Assembly: GCA_033064195.1 (NCBI GenBank)
Contig: JARBJD010000021.1
Location: 410,521 to 474,520, forward strand
Reading direction: 5' to 3'
DNA length: 64,000 nucleotides
From: Blattamonas nauphoetae
Lineage: Eukaryota > Preaxostyla > Oxymonadida
Shown here piece after piece: positions 35,060-44,734 of the stretch. The position numbers and the translations under genes are program-made. The notes beneath the pieces are model-generated. The model worked only from the letters and a program-made list of their open reading frames with translations. It was not told the DNA's origin and searched no databases. Position 1 is the stretch's first letter; every line of letters begins with the position of its first letter.

Positions 35060-35975
35060 TCACTCCGCGAGCATGGCCGCAGCGTATGCCTTCGGTTTCT
35101 CGGCCTGATAATGTTCCTCATGGGCAGGCTCTGTTGTGGCAATTGTACCGTCTGGCACTTGAGCTGAGTCGAGTTGACGCTCGAGATCCTGAGAGGTTGA
35201 GGTTGGAGAGTGGAAAGAAAATGAATGAACCGATAATCAGGTGGAAAAATCACGAAAAGGGATATATAATATGATTTATGAAGATTTGAAAAGGTGATAT
35301 TGAACATACCGCAGCAACAAGGGCATTCAGAGCTTCTTCAGCGTCCTCGTCGAGTTGTGAATCGACATTCGAGGTCAAAATAGCATTCACAGCCTTAGGA
35401 GACAAGAGTGAGATGGTTGGAGAGGTGACAAAGAAAAAGAGAAATGAGGTGAGGAGAAATGAGGAAGATGGAATGAGAGAGAATGAGAGAATGAAACACA
35501 CATCAACTTTCTCTTGATTGTCATCCATCAGATCGCGCAAGGCTTCCATATCACTTTCAGTAATCTGGTCCAATTCCTTCTTCATAACGACATTGGCGGC
35601 GAGCATTGCATTTGTCATCTTGGCAGTCATTCCTGCTTGCTCAATATCAATGAGCATCTTGTTCACTTGATCATACGAGATGGAGACTAATTGACTCTGA
35701 TTTTCGAGCATTTTCTTCTTTTTCAGACATGACAGTGCTTGTTGCGTTTTTCCCGCTCGTTTGAATTCTAATGCCTTCTTCTTTTCTTCTTCTATCTGAC
35801 CATAAAGCTAGATAATATGAAAGACAGGAATATGAGTGAATACAAGCTCTCTTTTCTGTTGTAATTCATCTCGTTGAAGTTTCACTTGGAGAATCGCGGT
35901 GTCCTTTTCTGAGAGAAGTGGAACTTTCTCATATGTTTGTGATTCCGACAGTGGTTTCGAAAAACACTTTCCCAT
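35060..35975 (-). CDS. ESCRT-III subunit, Vps20/CHMP6-like, 4 exons, 216 aa
   Basis: Exons 35844-35975, 35502-35807, 35310-35393 and 35060-35188 sum to 651 nt (217 codons); introns are 36, 108 and 121 nt. The SNF7 fold is clear: a basic first hairpin (AILQVKLQRDELQQKRELYG, then KRAGKTQQALSCLKKKKMLE), a middle helix (ANVVMKKELDQITESDMEAL) and an acidic C-terminal helix (DSQLDEDAEEALNALVAA). The N-terminus MGKCFSKP offers Gly2 for myristoylation and Cys4 for palmitoylation. That is typical of Vps20/CHMP6, the subunit linking ESCRT-II to Snf7 polymers on endosomal membranes. Another SNF7 branch (CHMP4-like) is possible but fits the N-terminus less well. The first part of exon 1 is copied at the far end of the inverted duplication. 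Confidence 0.82.
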
Positions 35976-36975
35976 GCTCAATTTCTGGAATAGTGACGAT
36001 TGAGAACGATCTAGCCCTCATCGATACTTCATAACCAGTTGGAGGCAAGGCTCGGAATTAAGACTTTTCTTTCCTCACATAGTCCTCATATTGCAATCAT
36101 TCAGACAAAACAGAGATTAAAACACAGAAAAAATGTTGAAGAAAAGCAGAATGAATCAGAAAACCCATTGTGCGGTTTGAAAACCAAGTCCGGCCTGAGC
36201 ACGGGACTATGAACAGTGAAGTGAGAAGCTTGAACGGAAAGAAACAGAACTGTCAAGATATCTTTCTCAAACACTCGATCTTCGTCTCAGTTTCTGACCA
36301 CTCCTGCCGTTCCATGAAAAGACACAAGCGGACAGTGTGAAGGCAAGCAGCTGGATCAGAGAAGCAGAAAGAAGATTGCGTCTGGGTCAGAGTCGCGCGA
36401 GACAGAAAAGAAAGAAAAGTGGGTCTGTATGGATCAACCAAGAGGAATGGGAGGCAGAAATGAAAGTAAGTGGGAGGAGAGGAGTGGAGTGGAGACAGAC
36501 GTGTGCTCGTTGCGTCGTGTCTCCTTTTTCCATCTCCATTCCTCCTCACTCCAATCCATCCTTCCTCCACAACCCTCAATTCTCTCTCCGAAATCAAAAC
36601 ATCAGCAAGTCAGACGAAATCAAAAATAACGACGAACACACACTCCCACACATCCGCCTGCCAACACGAAAATGAAAACCAGGTCATCTTCGCAAAGTCA
36701 ATGTTGGAAGGCAGAGGGTGGTTGTGAGCGGGATGGTGAGTGAGTGAGTGAGTGACGGAGATCTTCGAGAGAGAGTGAGAGTGAGGAGTGATATTTGTCC
36801 TCCGAATCAAAAGTATGGTGTGAGGGAGTGGAGGGGATGGTGGAAGGTGCTGCAGTTGAGCAAGCACTGGATCGCCACGACGTGAAATAAAGTCGCGTGA
36901 ATGGTTGGTGAATGATGAAGAGTTTGGAGGGGAAGAAGATGGGGTGTATGAGGGAGGGGATGATTAGGCGCACAA

Positions 36976-38313
36976 TGACGAGTGGACATTGCACCGTGCT
37001 GGGACACGAGTGGACACTGTATAACTGTGTGACACTAGTTGATATTGCATCGCTCGGGCAGCGAGTGGACTTGGCATCGCTTGGGCAGCGAGTGGACTTG
37101 GCATCGCTTGGGCAGCGAGTGGACTTGGCATCGTTTGGGCAGCGAGTGGACTTGACATCGCTTGGGAAGCGAGTGGACTTGGCATCGCTTGGGCAGCGAG
37201 TGGACTTGGCATCGCTTGGGCAGCGAGTGAACTTGGCATCGCTTGGGCAGCGAGTGGACTTGGCATCGCTTGGGCAGCGAGTGAACTTGGCATCGCTTGG
37301 GCAGCGAGTGGACTTGGCATCGTTTGGGCAGCGAGTGGACTTGACATCGCTTGGGAAGCGAGTGGACTTGGCATCGCTTGGGGGCGAGTGGACTTGGCAT
37401 CGCTTGGGCAGCGAGTGGACTTGGCATCGCTTGGGCAGCGAGTGGACTTGGCATCGCTTGGGCAGCGAGTGGACTTGGCATCGCTTGGGCAGCGAGTGAA
37501 CTTGGCATCGCTTGGGGGCGAGTGGACTTGGTATCGCTTGGGCAACGAGTGGACTTGGCATCGCTTGGGGGCGAGTGGACTTGGCATCGCTTGGGCAGCG
37601 AGTGAACTTGGCATCGCTTGGGCAGCGAGTGGACTTGGCATCGCTTGGGCAGCGAGTGGATATTGCATCGCTTTGGCAGCGAGTGGACTTGGCATCGCTT
37701 GGGCAGCGAGTGGATATTGCATCGCTTGGGCAGCGAGTGGACTTGGCATCGCTTGGGCAGCGAGTGAACTTGGCATCGTTTGGGCAGCGAGTGGACTTGA
37801 CATCGCTTGGGAAGCGAGTGGACTTGGCATCGCTTGGGGGCGAGTGGACTTGGCATCGCTTGGGCAGCGAGTGAACTTGGCATCGCTTGGGCAGCGAGTG
37901 GACTTGGCATCGCTTGGGCAACGAGTGGACTTGGCATCGCTTGGGGGCGAGTGGACTTGGCATCGCTTGGGGGCGAGTGGACTTGGCATCGCTTGGGGGC
38001 GAGTGGATATTGCATCGCTTGGGCAGCGAGTGGACTTGGCATCGCTTGGGCAGCGAGTGGACTTGACATCGCTTGGGAAGCGAGTGGACTTGGCATCGTT
38101 TGGGCAGCGAGTGGACTTGGCATCGCTTGGGCAGCGAGTGGACTTGGCATCGCTTGGGCAGCGAGTGGACTTGACATCGCTTGGGCAGCGAGTGGACTTG
38201 GCATCGCTTGGGCAGCGAGTGGATATTGCATCGTTTGGGCAGCGAGTGGACATTGCATCGTTTGGGCAGCGAGTGGACATTGCATCGCGTTGGGTGACGG
38301 CGAGTGGACATTG
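36976..38313. repeat. 27-bp minisatellite, about 47 units
   Basis: The unit is GCGAGTGGACTTGGCATCG followed by CTTGGGCA. About 47 copies can be counted, with point variants (GTGAAC, GATATT, GGGAAG) and several 26-bp units in which GGGCAGCGAG is shortened to GGGGGCGAG. The leftmost units are degenerate. It starts 38 bp past the stop codon of the beta-helix gene. All six frames stay open over long distances simply because the unit is a multiple of three without stops; the 26-bp variants break any fixed frame, so it is unlikely to encode protein. Confidence 0.9.
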
Positions 38314-38350
38314 AAAACAAGAGTCACACTCATCACGCTTAATGATTCAA

Positions 38351-41300
38351 CTACAGTTCGATCCTCTTGCCTTCGTTCCTCTGTCGAGCCATCGCTGCTT
38401 CCATCCCGACAACCACTCCCAACGAGCATCCTGAGAATCGCGACGACGAGCGACCAACAATCGGAAGCGACTTCTCCCCAACAATCAGCGCTCCCACACC
38501 TCCCACTCCAGACACAGCCACTCGCTTCGACGACAACAGCGGCACTCCATCCAAACGACCAAAACCAAGCCCACTCACGCGAGTCTCTTCCATCCAACAA
38601 TTCTCAAACCACACTCGACACACACCCGACGACAGAACAACCACTCCACCCAGCTCCCTCCCAAACGGCACTGTGTCGATCATCAGACACTCCACAAAGC
38701 GAACCCTCCCTCCGCCCTTCCGACCCACTCCCACAAACAGCACTCCCCCAATCTCAGCCCCATCCGACAATCCCTTCGTCTTGCTTCCTTCAAACACACA
38801 TCCCACAATCCGAGTCTCACTTTGCAGCGTCCACAGCGAGATCACTCCTCCTTCCTCAACCCCCAACTCCTCCACTCTCTCTTCGCGTGTCGTCTCCAAC
38901 AGAACAACCTTCTCCAGCTCAACCTCCGACTCTTCCGTCTCACAACGAAACCAAATCAGAGGCGCGTTCAGCGTGCGCACTCGGCGAGCCTTCAGCGAAC
39001 TCACAGAAAGACTCGCTTTGGACACCTCACTCCCAACTTCAACAAGCCGAACTCCATCTCCAAAGGCAACTCCCTCCAGCGAAATCGAATCAAGATCAGC
39101 TGATCCCCACGACAGGCCAATCAGCCCAATCCCAATCTTTGCATCGTCCAGACTCCCAACCACCACTCGCTCCACACTCACCTCTCCTCCTCCACAAATC
39201 AGGAAGCTCTTCTCTTCCATTCCTCCCTCTCGTCCACTTCCCAAAAGAATCATAACTTCAACAATCCACACGTGTCCTCCATCAACTTCAATCGCATTCC
39301 CCGACTCCCAACTCTCCTTCCACTCCACCAACATTCTTCCTCTTCCTTCCCTTCCGCCCCACACCACAACCTTCTCTGAGTCCACTTCCATCACTCCTCC
39401 CATCTCCACTTCCCCATCCACCTCCAACTCCACAATCTCTTCTGCGCTCTCCCGTTGCAGCAGTCCGGCTAGCCATCCAACAAGAAGACTCAAACACTGA
39501 CGGTTTGGCATCCCACACGTGTTCTCGTTGTCGCTTCCTCCCTTCCGACACAGCACAGTCGGTCGTGGAACCACAAGTCCGATCCCTTCGTCCACCACAC
39601 ACCCACTCGACCCGTCCCCCATCTCCATCAGCCTGTACTCCTTCCCAATCTCCACTCCCGAATCCGACTCAGCTTCGGCCACTCCGAACTCCACAATGCT
39701 TGGCGTTGTGCTTGAGACTGACACAACTCCAATCGATTTCCACACTTTCCCATTTCGTGTCAGACACACACGACCCATCTTCGCATCAAATGCTCGGCCT
39801 TCCAGTTCCACAATCAGTGTCTGCCGATCCTCACTCAACACACGCGAGAGACAGCGGATGACTCGAGCGAATTCTCGGTCGGTGTGGAATGTGGTTGGCG
39901 ATGGTTCGAAGAAGATCGGCGTGGATTGTCGAGTTAGCGAGGAGAGCGAGTACGTCGTGTCGAATTCAAGTTGTCCTTTCTTTCCGTTTCCATCTGCAAA
40001 AGGATACAGAACTGCCAAGTAATCCGGAATCGACCCATCCTCATCTGTCGTCACTGTCAGTGTTTTCAGATGCGCAGGCTCGTCGGATGTGGGGATTGAG
40101 ACGAGTGACAGCGTGTATTCTGCCTCGCCAAGCAGGGCAGACGAGGTGAACGAGAGAGTGATCGACGATTTCTTCGAATCAGCAACCAGACTGCCAGCAG
40201 AGATTGTGAGGAGTCGCTCTGGTTCGGATTTCGTTTTGAATGAAAGACCAGGAATGAACAGGATCTCGTTCGATTGGGAATCTGTCACCCTCGTCAGAGT
40301 GTAGTTGATGTTGTAGTCCAGCTCAGCTTCCGAAACAGGGAAGAGTGACGCTGATCCCCTTCCTTCTGTTGGTGAGGAGAACTTCACGTTGATCGTCTTT
40401 TGGATGTTGGTTCCTGTCTCGTTCACCACCAGCGTGTATGTCTCTCCTTCAGTCATCACCAATCCTTCCACTTCAAACTCCACTTTCTTGTCTTTCTCCG
40501 AATATCCTGTGATCGAGAGGCCAATCACTCGAGTGGGCTCAGCAGGTGTGGAGATGAGCGAAGTGGGAAGAGCTGTTGATTGGCTTGAAATCGATGATAC
40601 AATTTGCGTCACTGCGTATGTCGTGTCATATTTCAGATCTGCCTCTGAGGGAGGAAACAAGGTCGCATTCCATTCGCTCAGTGCAGTGGACGATGTCGGG
40701 ACGAGTGAGACTTCTTTCGTGTGTGGTGTTCCACTCGGATTCTGTTCTGTCAGCGTGAGTGTGTATGTCTGGCCAAACAATTCACTTCCTGTGAACAACA
40801 AAATCATCCAATCATCATGCATTTGAGGAGTGAACGAGGAGACCTTTGCGACAGGCCATGGAACGACGAACGAGACCTCAGTTGTGAAGGTAGTTGAGAA
40901 TGCTCCAAATGTCCCTGTGTAAAGCCAGTATTCTTCCCCAAAGTTCCAATCCGACGGACCTGACAAGGAAACAGGGATGGTGCCACTCAGCGCTGTTCCA
41001 GTGTTCGTTGTGAGGGAACGAAGATATGTCTCTCCATTCTTGTCCTTCATCATAATCGTCGAGCTTCCTTGTTTCACAAACACTCCAGACAGTGTCAGTG
41101 TCGCTGTCGTGATGCTCGTCAGTTTGGCCTCCATTCCATCAATTCGACCGAGAATCTCTTTTCCTGACAACCCAACACTTCGAATCGAGAATGACTCGCC
41201 ATTCCCCAAATCTGGAAGAACTCCCTCAGCACCAACTGACACTTCTGTCGTCCCAGTGCTTGAAGGAGACCCTGTCGACCCAAACGGAACGTGGATCAGT

Positions 41301-43168
41301 CGAGGAACATTCCCTCCTTCCAACAGAACACCCATCGTTCCAACCACAGACGCAGACAGTGTCATATCAACCACACACTTCGACGACTCCAGTTTCATCG
41401 AGAAGGCAGTGATGAACAATCCAGCGTTCGTCTCAAGTTGAGGTATTAATTTCCCGTCTGTCGTTGAATCATCCTTATAATAGATGTTGGGTGATCCAGA
41501 TGTCGAGTCGCAGAATTTGACTGATGTCGCGTTGACAAGTGCCTTTGCCATATCAAAGTACGCGATGTCCGACGAGTCAGAAGTAAACGCTGAACACTCG
41601 CGGAACTGAATCGACGAAAAGGCGACTGACGTGACGGAATACAATCCAATCGCACCACCGTAGTGTTCGAGAGAGGCACATTTCACAAAAGTCGAGTTGG
41701 AGAGGCAAGCAGGGCTAAATGTGAGATACGCCGTTGCTCCGCGACCAGTTGCGTTGCAGAGGTGAAAGAAACAGTCTGAAATTGCTGATTGTGAGGCATA
41801 TGCTTGGAGAAAGGCACAGCTCGTGCTCCCGATATCAGTGCCAGTCGACTGACACTCCGTGAACGAGGATTGTGTCAATGAGAATGGTTTTCGATTCGCC
41901 GATGAGGGAATAAACAGAATCGCTCCTCCATCATTGTTCACGCCAGACACAACGCATTTATGGAAGAAGCACTGCGCGACAATGAGGGTGGCATTGGTGA
42001 GCTTGAGAAAGATCGCTGCTCCGCCCATTTCGATCCCGTCTTTCGTGTATTTCATGTCGTTGAACGTGCAGAGTGTGAACTTGACTGACGTGACAGAGGT
42101 GTCAGTGAGATCAAAGCGTTGTCCCTCGACCCGGTCTTCGTATGAAAAAGTGTGTTCAGTGTTGGGTTGGCTGACACACGACGAGAACGAGGTGTTCTGG
42201 CACAGAAGCGAGCCTCCAACATTCGGATTCAGCATGCTCGATCCTCGCTGATGGTTCGAGCTGTTTGATACTAGACATCCAACCAGTCGTTGATGAACAT
42301 TCGAGCCAAACACAATTCCTCCCAGTTTCTCGCGAATTGGTGTTGAGACACTCGAGATGTTTAATAGTGGGCTGTTGATCAAGTCGGTTTTCATTTCTAG
42401 AGCACATCCGACGGGACGGTGAGGCGGGCGATGTTCAAACAACCCAAACGAGAAGAGTGGGCCCGTTCCAGAAAGCAGCATTTTCGATTCAAGGGCAACA
42501 TTGATTCCAACAATTGTAATCCCATCCATCGAGTCTTGTGACGGGCCACTGTTCGGTGTGGGCAGATCAGAGGATATTGGAGCTGTTTCCCGTGAAATGT
42601 CAACATACGGGGCAACAAAGCTGGATGGGGAGAGGTGGGTCACATCGGAGAGACGAACGGTGGATGGGGAGCGTTCCGACTCCAGTGTGGACAAGATGAT
42701 CACAAAGGGGGAACAGAGGGCGTGTGACGTGATCGAACTCGCAGACAGGAGCACAGAAGAGCCAGAAAGGGTGCAGATCCTGTTTCTTTCCGACTCGCAC
42801 TTCAAATGCAGTCCATCCATACTGAATGTGCTATTGCAGACATCAAACATGAACTGTGTGGCTAGGCCATTCCGCATGTTCCAGTTTGATGTCTGTTCAG
42901 TTTCATTTTTCGATGAAGATTGGTTTGACGAAGAATGTCGAAGTTGGAGGTTGTCTTCAAAAATACGAGATAATGACAGTGTCGTGTTATGCCCTGTCAA
43001 TGAAATATTATCCGATCGAATTTGGATTGTGTCGGATAGAACCGCATCCATTTCAAGATGTAACGAACGTTCGTTGACACTGGAATACTCCGAGAAAAAT
43101 GATGGCTCGATGTGGATTGGACACTGTGATGTGTGGAGAATGGATACGAGAATGAGTCGAATCAACAT
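38351..43168 (-). CDS. Beta-helix surface protein, left twin (1605 aa)
   Basis: Single exon with an N-terminal signal peptide (MLIRLILVSILHTSQCPI). Residues 20-580 form a right-handed beta-helix of the kind seen in the gene at 21574 (GGSLLCQNTSFSSC, GGAIGLYSVTSV), with many N-glycosylation sites. Residues 585-1180 carry about six tandem beta-sandwich-like repeats of 85-115 residues, recognised by endings such as KYDTTYAVTQI, DYNINYTLTRV and EFDTTYSLSSL. A second beta-helix-like region fills 1215-1600. No membrane span is evident at the C-terminus (RQRNEGKRIEL), so it is secreted, held by other means, or a truncated relative of the receptor form. Its twin at 44735 is nearly identical apart from residues about 309-583. 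The antisense strand carries long open frames that are shadows. Confidence 0.8.
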   Translation of the reverse strand: MLIRLILVSILHTSQCPIHIEPSFFSEYSSVNERSLHLEMDAVLSDTIQIRSDNISLTGHNTTLSLSRIFEDNLQLRHSSSNQSSSKNETEQTSNWNMRNGLATQFMFDVCNSTFSMDGLHLKCESERNRICTLSGSSVLLSASSITSHALCSPFVIILSTLESERSPSTVRLSDVTHLSPSSFVAPYVDISRETAPISSDLPTPNSGPSQDSMDGITIVGINVALESKMLLSGTGPLFSFGLFEHRPPHRPVGCALEMKTDLINSPLLNISSVSTPIREKLGGIVFGSNVHQRLVGCLVSNSSNHQRGSSMLNPNVGGSLLCQNTSFSSCVSQPNTEHTFSYEDRVEGQRFDLTDTSVTSVKFTLCTFNDMKYTKDGIEMGGAAIFLKLTNATLIVAQCFFHKCVVSGVNNDGGAILFIPSSANRKPFSLTQSSFTECQSTGTDIGSTSCAFLQAYASQSAISDCFFHLCNATGRGATAYLTFSPACLSNSTFVKCASLEHYGGAIGLYSVTSVAFSSIQFRECSAFTSDSSDIAYFDMAKALVNATSVKFCDSTSGSPNIYYKDDSTTDGKLIPQLETNAGLFITAFSMKLESSKCVVDMTLSASVVGTMGVLLEGGNVPRLIHVPFGSTGSPSSTGTTEVSVGAEGVLPDLGNGESFSIRSVGLSGKEILGRIDGMEAKLTSITTATLTLSGVFVKQGSSTIMMKDKNGETYLRSLTTNTGTALSGTIPVSLSGPSDWNFGEEYWLYTGTFGAFSTTFTTEVSFVVPWPVAKVSSFTPQMHDDWMILLFTGSELFGQTYTLTLTEQNPSGTPHTKEVSLVPTSSTALSEWNATLFPPSEADLKYDTTYAVTQIVSSISSQSTALPTSLISTPAEPTRVIGLSITGYSEKDKKVEFEVEGLVMTEGETYTLVVNETGTNIQKTINVKFSSPTEGRGSASLFPVSEAELDYNINYTLTRVTDSQSNEILFIPGLSFKTKSEPERLLTISAGSLVADSKKSSITLSFTSSALLGEAEYTLSLVSIPTSDEPAHLKTLTVTTDEDGSIPDYLAVLYPFADGNGKKGQLEFDTTYSLSSLTRQSTPIFFEPSPTTFHTDREFARVIRCLSRVLSEDRQTLIVELEGRAFDAKMGRVCLTRNGKVWKSIGVVSVSSTTPSIVEFGVAEAESDSGVEIGKEYRLMEMGDGSSGCVVDEGIGLVVPRPTVLCRKGGSDNENTCGMPNRQCLSLLVGWLAGLLQRESAEEIVELEVDGEVEMGGVMEVDSEKVVVWGGREGRGRMLVEWKESWESGNAIEVDGGHVWIVEVMILLGSGREGGMEEKSFLICGGGEVSVERVVVGSLDDAKIGIGLIGLSWGSADLDSISLEGVAFGDGVRLVEVGSEVSKASLSVSSLKARRVRTLNAPLIWFRCETEESEVELEKVVLLETTREERVEELGVEEGGVISLWTLQSETRIVGCVFEGSKTKGLSDGAEIGGVLFVGVGRKGGGRVRFVECLMIDTVPFGRELGGVVVLSSGVCRVWFENCWMEETRVSGLGFGRLDGVPLLSSKRVAVSGVGGVGALIVGEKSLPIVGRSSSRFSGCSLGVVVGMEAAMARQRNEGKRIEL
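41430..42248 (-). other. Divergent cassette within the left twin gene
   Basis: Covers roughly residues 307-580 of the protein. It is bounded by near-identical sequence on both sides (SSNHQRG upstream, IPQLETN downstream). Inside, the left and right genes differ at many positions, for example SYEDRVEGQRFDLTD against SYKSHAQGDQFLSTH, while keeping length and beta-helix turns. Edges are approximate. Confidence 0.75.
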
Positions 43169-43550
43169 GTCTCCTCTGAGTTCGAATGGTCAATTGAAGA
43201 ATCCCATACTTTGAATCATAACACTTTCGATTCGTTGGATTTCTTGATCTATTGTGAATGTTGGGATGCTCCCAGTCGAGAATTTCTGATTCAGGGAAGG
43301 AATCTAAGGTGTGATGGGCGAAAGAAACTGGTCGATACAGTTTTTTCGTAATTTTTAGCTACTCCGGTCAAGATCAACAAAAAAGGAGCAAAAAAATACG
43401 ATTTAACGGTGAATTCAATTTTGAAGGAAATGGAAAGTATCGCAATAAAGAGTGTTGTGGTTTGTCGATGGATGATCCACAAAAATCTCTGACACACGAC
43501 ATCAGCATGAAAACTCTCCGAAAATCATCCATCAGCATGATAGTTTGGTC

Positions 43551-44531
43551 TCAATCGCTTCTGGGAACTGATCCTCCAAGGGATATGCAACAAAGACGAG
43601 AATAAGCCCCTGACGGGCCTGTTCGAACGATACAAGCCTCACAAATGTCACAAAACCCTTCTCCAATCAAATCACTCACCCATGTCGCCTGAGACAACTT
43701 GAAACCGAGTCGATGCATCCATTTGAGCGTGTCCCAAAGAACATAGAAAGTGAACTGAACAAGTTCATCATTGTCACTTTCAGAAGCAAAATGAATGATA
43801 GTACGTGTCAACGTGCTGTCAGTAAGAAATTGGTTGAGTTGGGGGAAGAAGAAAGAACACTTGCAGACTCTTTGGTGGAAAGAGGACAAGAAACTAGAAT
43901 CTTCATGTAACGATAGATTTGAATCAGAAGAAGAGGAACCTAAAGAAGAAAGGCAGAGTTGCTTGACAAGAACAGGAGAGGAGAAGATTGTGGACATGGG
44001 AGTGTCTCGTTGATCCACCAGATTCTCGAGTGACTTCCGCTCCTGATATTTAGGTGTGTATTCGCTGATTCGGCGTTCAAGTGCAGATACAAGCTTCCAG
44101 GAAAGTGCAGCAGAGTAAGGAGATGTTCCGTACTTGGATAGATTGGGAATAATGGACGAGAAGACAAGCTGCGAGAAAGGTGTGTTTGAGAGAAGAATAT
44201 GAGTTTCTTTCGCAACTGAGAGACTGATCCAAACTAGAATGACTTGGTATTGGATCTCGAAAGGACATCGTGAAACAAAGAACGAGAGAATGTCAATCAA
44301 TTCTGGAAAAACTGGACTCAGTTCGTCTGCTGACGGGGGGTTATCGACAAAAGAGGTAAAGAGTGAGAGCAGAGTTTTATGAGATTGTTCAAGAACATCA
44401 TCACTTGATGATGCTTTCGTCCGGATTTCTGTGAGTATTGAAATGATCGCTGAAAAGGTGTTTGGTGTCGATATGGTAGCAGAATCTGATCTAACGGTCG
44501 GAGTTGTTGTCTTTGTGAGAGATGACGACAT
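43551..44531 (-). CDS. Helical-repeat protein in the duplication spacer (326 aa)
   Basis: Intron-free frame from MSSSLTKTTTPTVRSD, chosen as the first ATG that precedes the globular part; the frame stays open further upstream. The protein is Ser/Leu-rich and helical, with segments like LSPVFPELIDILSFFVSRCP and GFCDICEACIVRTGPSGAY. Those recall the ARM-like paralogues elsewhere in the window without being close copies. The C-terminus ends abruptly in a short odd tail, so a 3' intron or truncation is possible. It lies wholly inside the 1.56-kb spacer and is not duplicated. The remaining spacer (43172-43550) holds no supported gene. Function unknown. Confidence 0.55.
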   Translation of the reverse strand: MSSSLTKTTTPTVRSDSATISTPNTFSAIISILTEIRTKASSSDDVLEQSHKTLLSLFTSFVDNPPSADELSPVFPELIDILSFFVSRCPFEIQYQVILVWISLSVAKETHILLSNTPFSQLVFSSIIPNLSKYGTSPYSAALSWKLVSALERRISEYTPKYQERKSLENLVDQRDTPMSTIFSSPVLVKQLCLSSLGSSSSDSNLSLHEDSSFLSSFHQRVCKCSFFFPQLNQFLTDSTLTRTIIHFASESDNDELVQFTFYVLWDTLKWMHRLGFKLSQATWVSDLIGEGFCDICEACIVRTGPSGAYSRLCCISLGGSVPRSD

Positions 44532-44734
44532 CGAATACTCGATATTTAAAGAGACACGAAGATCAAACCACACGAAAGTGCTTTTAGAAGTCACAGGGTG
44601 AGAGAATGGAATGAGGTTAGAACGATTGGATCGAAGACTCCATAGATACAAAGCTGTTTGGACTGACAGATAATTTTAGCTCGGTCTGTTCAACTCCAAT
44701 TCGCCTCTAAGGGTCAGATCGACCTAAAGAAGAC

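Larger units (their letters stand above)
35892..43171. repeat. Left arm of a large inverted duplication
   Basis: Reads as the reverse complement of 44732-51126. From the outside inward it contains the start of ESCRT-III exon 1, about 115 bp of upstream DNA with a diverged patch, 0.9 kb without a gene (including a short GTGA run near 36735), the 27-bp minisatellite and the full beta-helix gene. Similarity stops about 3 bp upstream of the beta-helix start codon. Outside the minisatellite and one coding block the arms differ by scattered single bases. Confidence 0.85.

Noticed and set aside
36698-38320. Very long open frames across the left minisatellite in several frames on both strands
   Set aside because: The unit length is a multiple of three and contains no stop, so all frames stay open; 26-bp units shift frame at random, which a real repetitive protein would not tolerate.
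38367-39500. Plus-strand frame of about 377 codons antisense to the left twin gene (and its mirror at 48403-49536)
   Set aside because: It is Ser/Thr/Pro-rich, has no domains, and the sense strand has a well-supported protein. Strong codon bias makes the antisense frame open.
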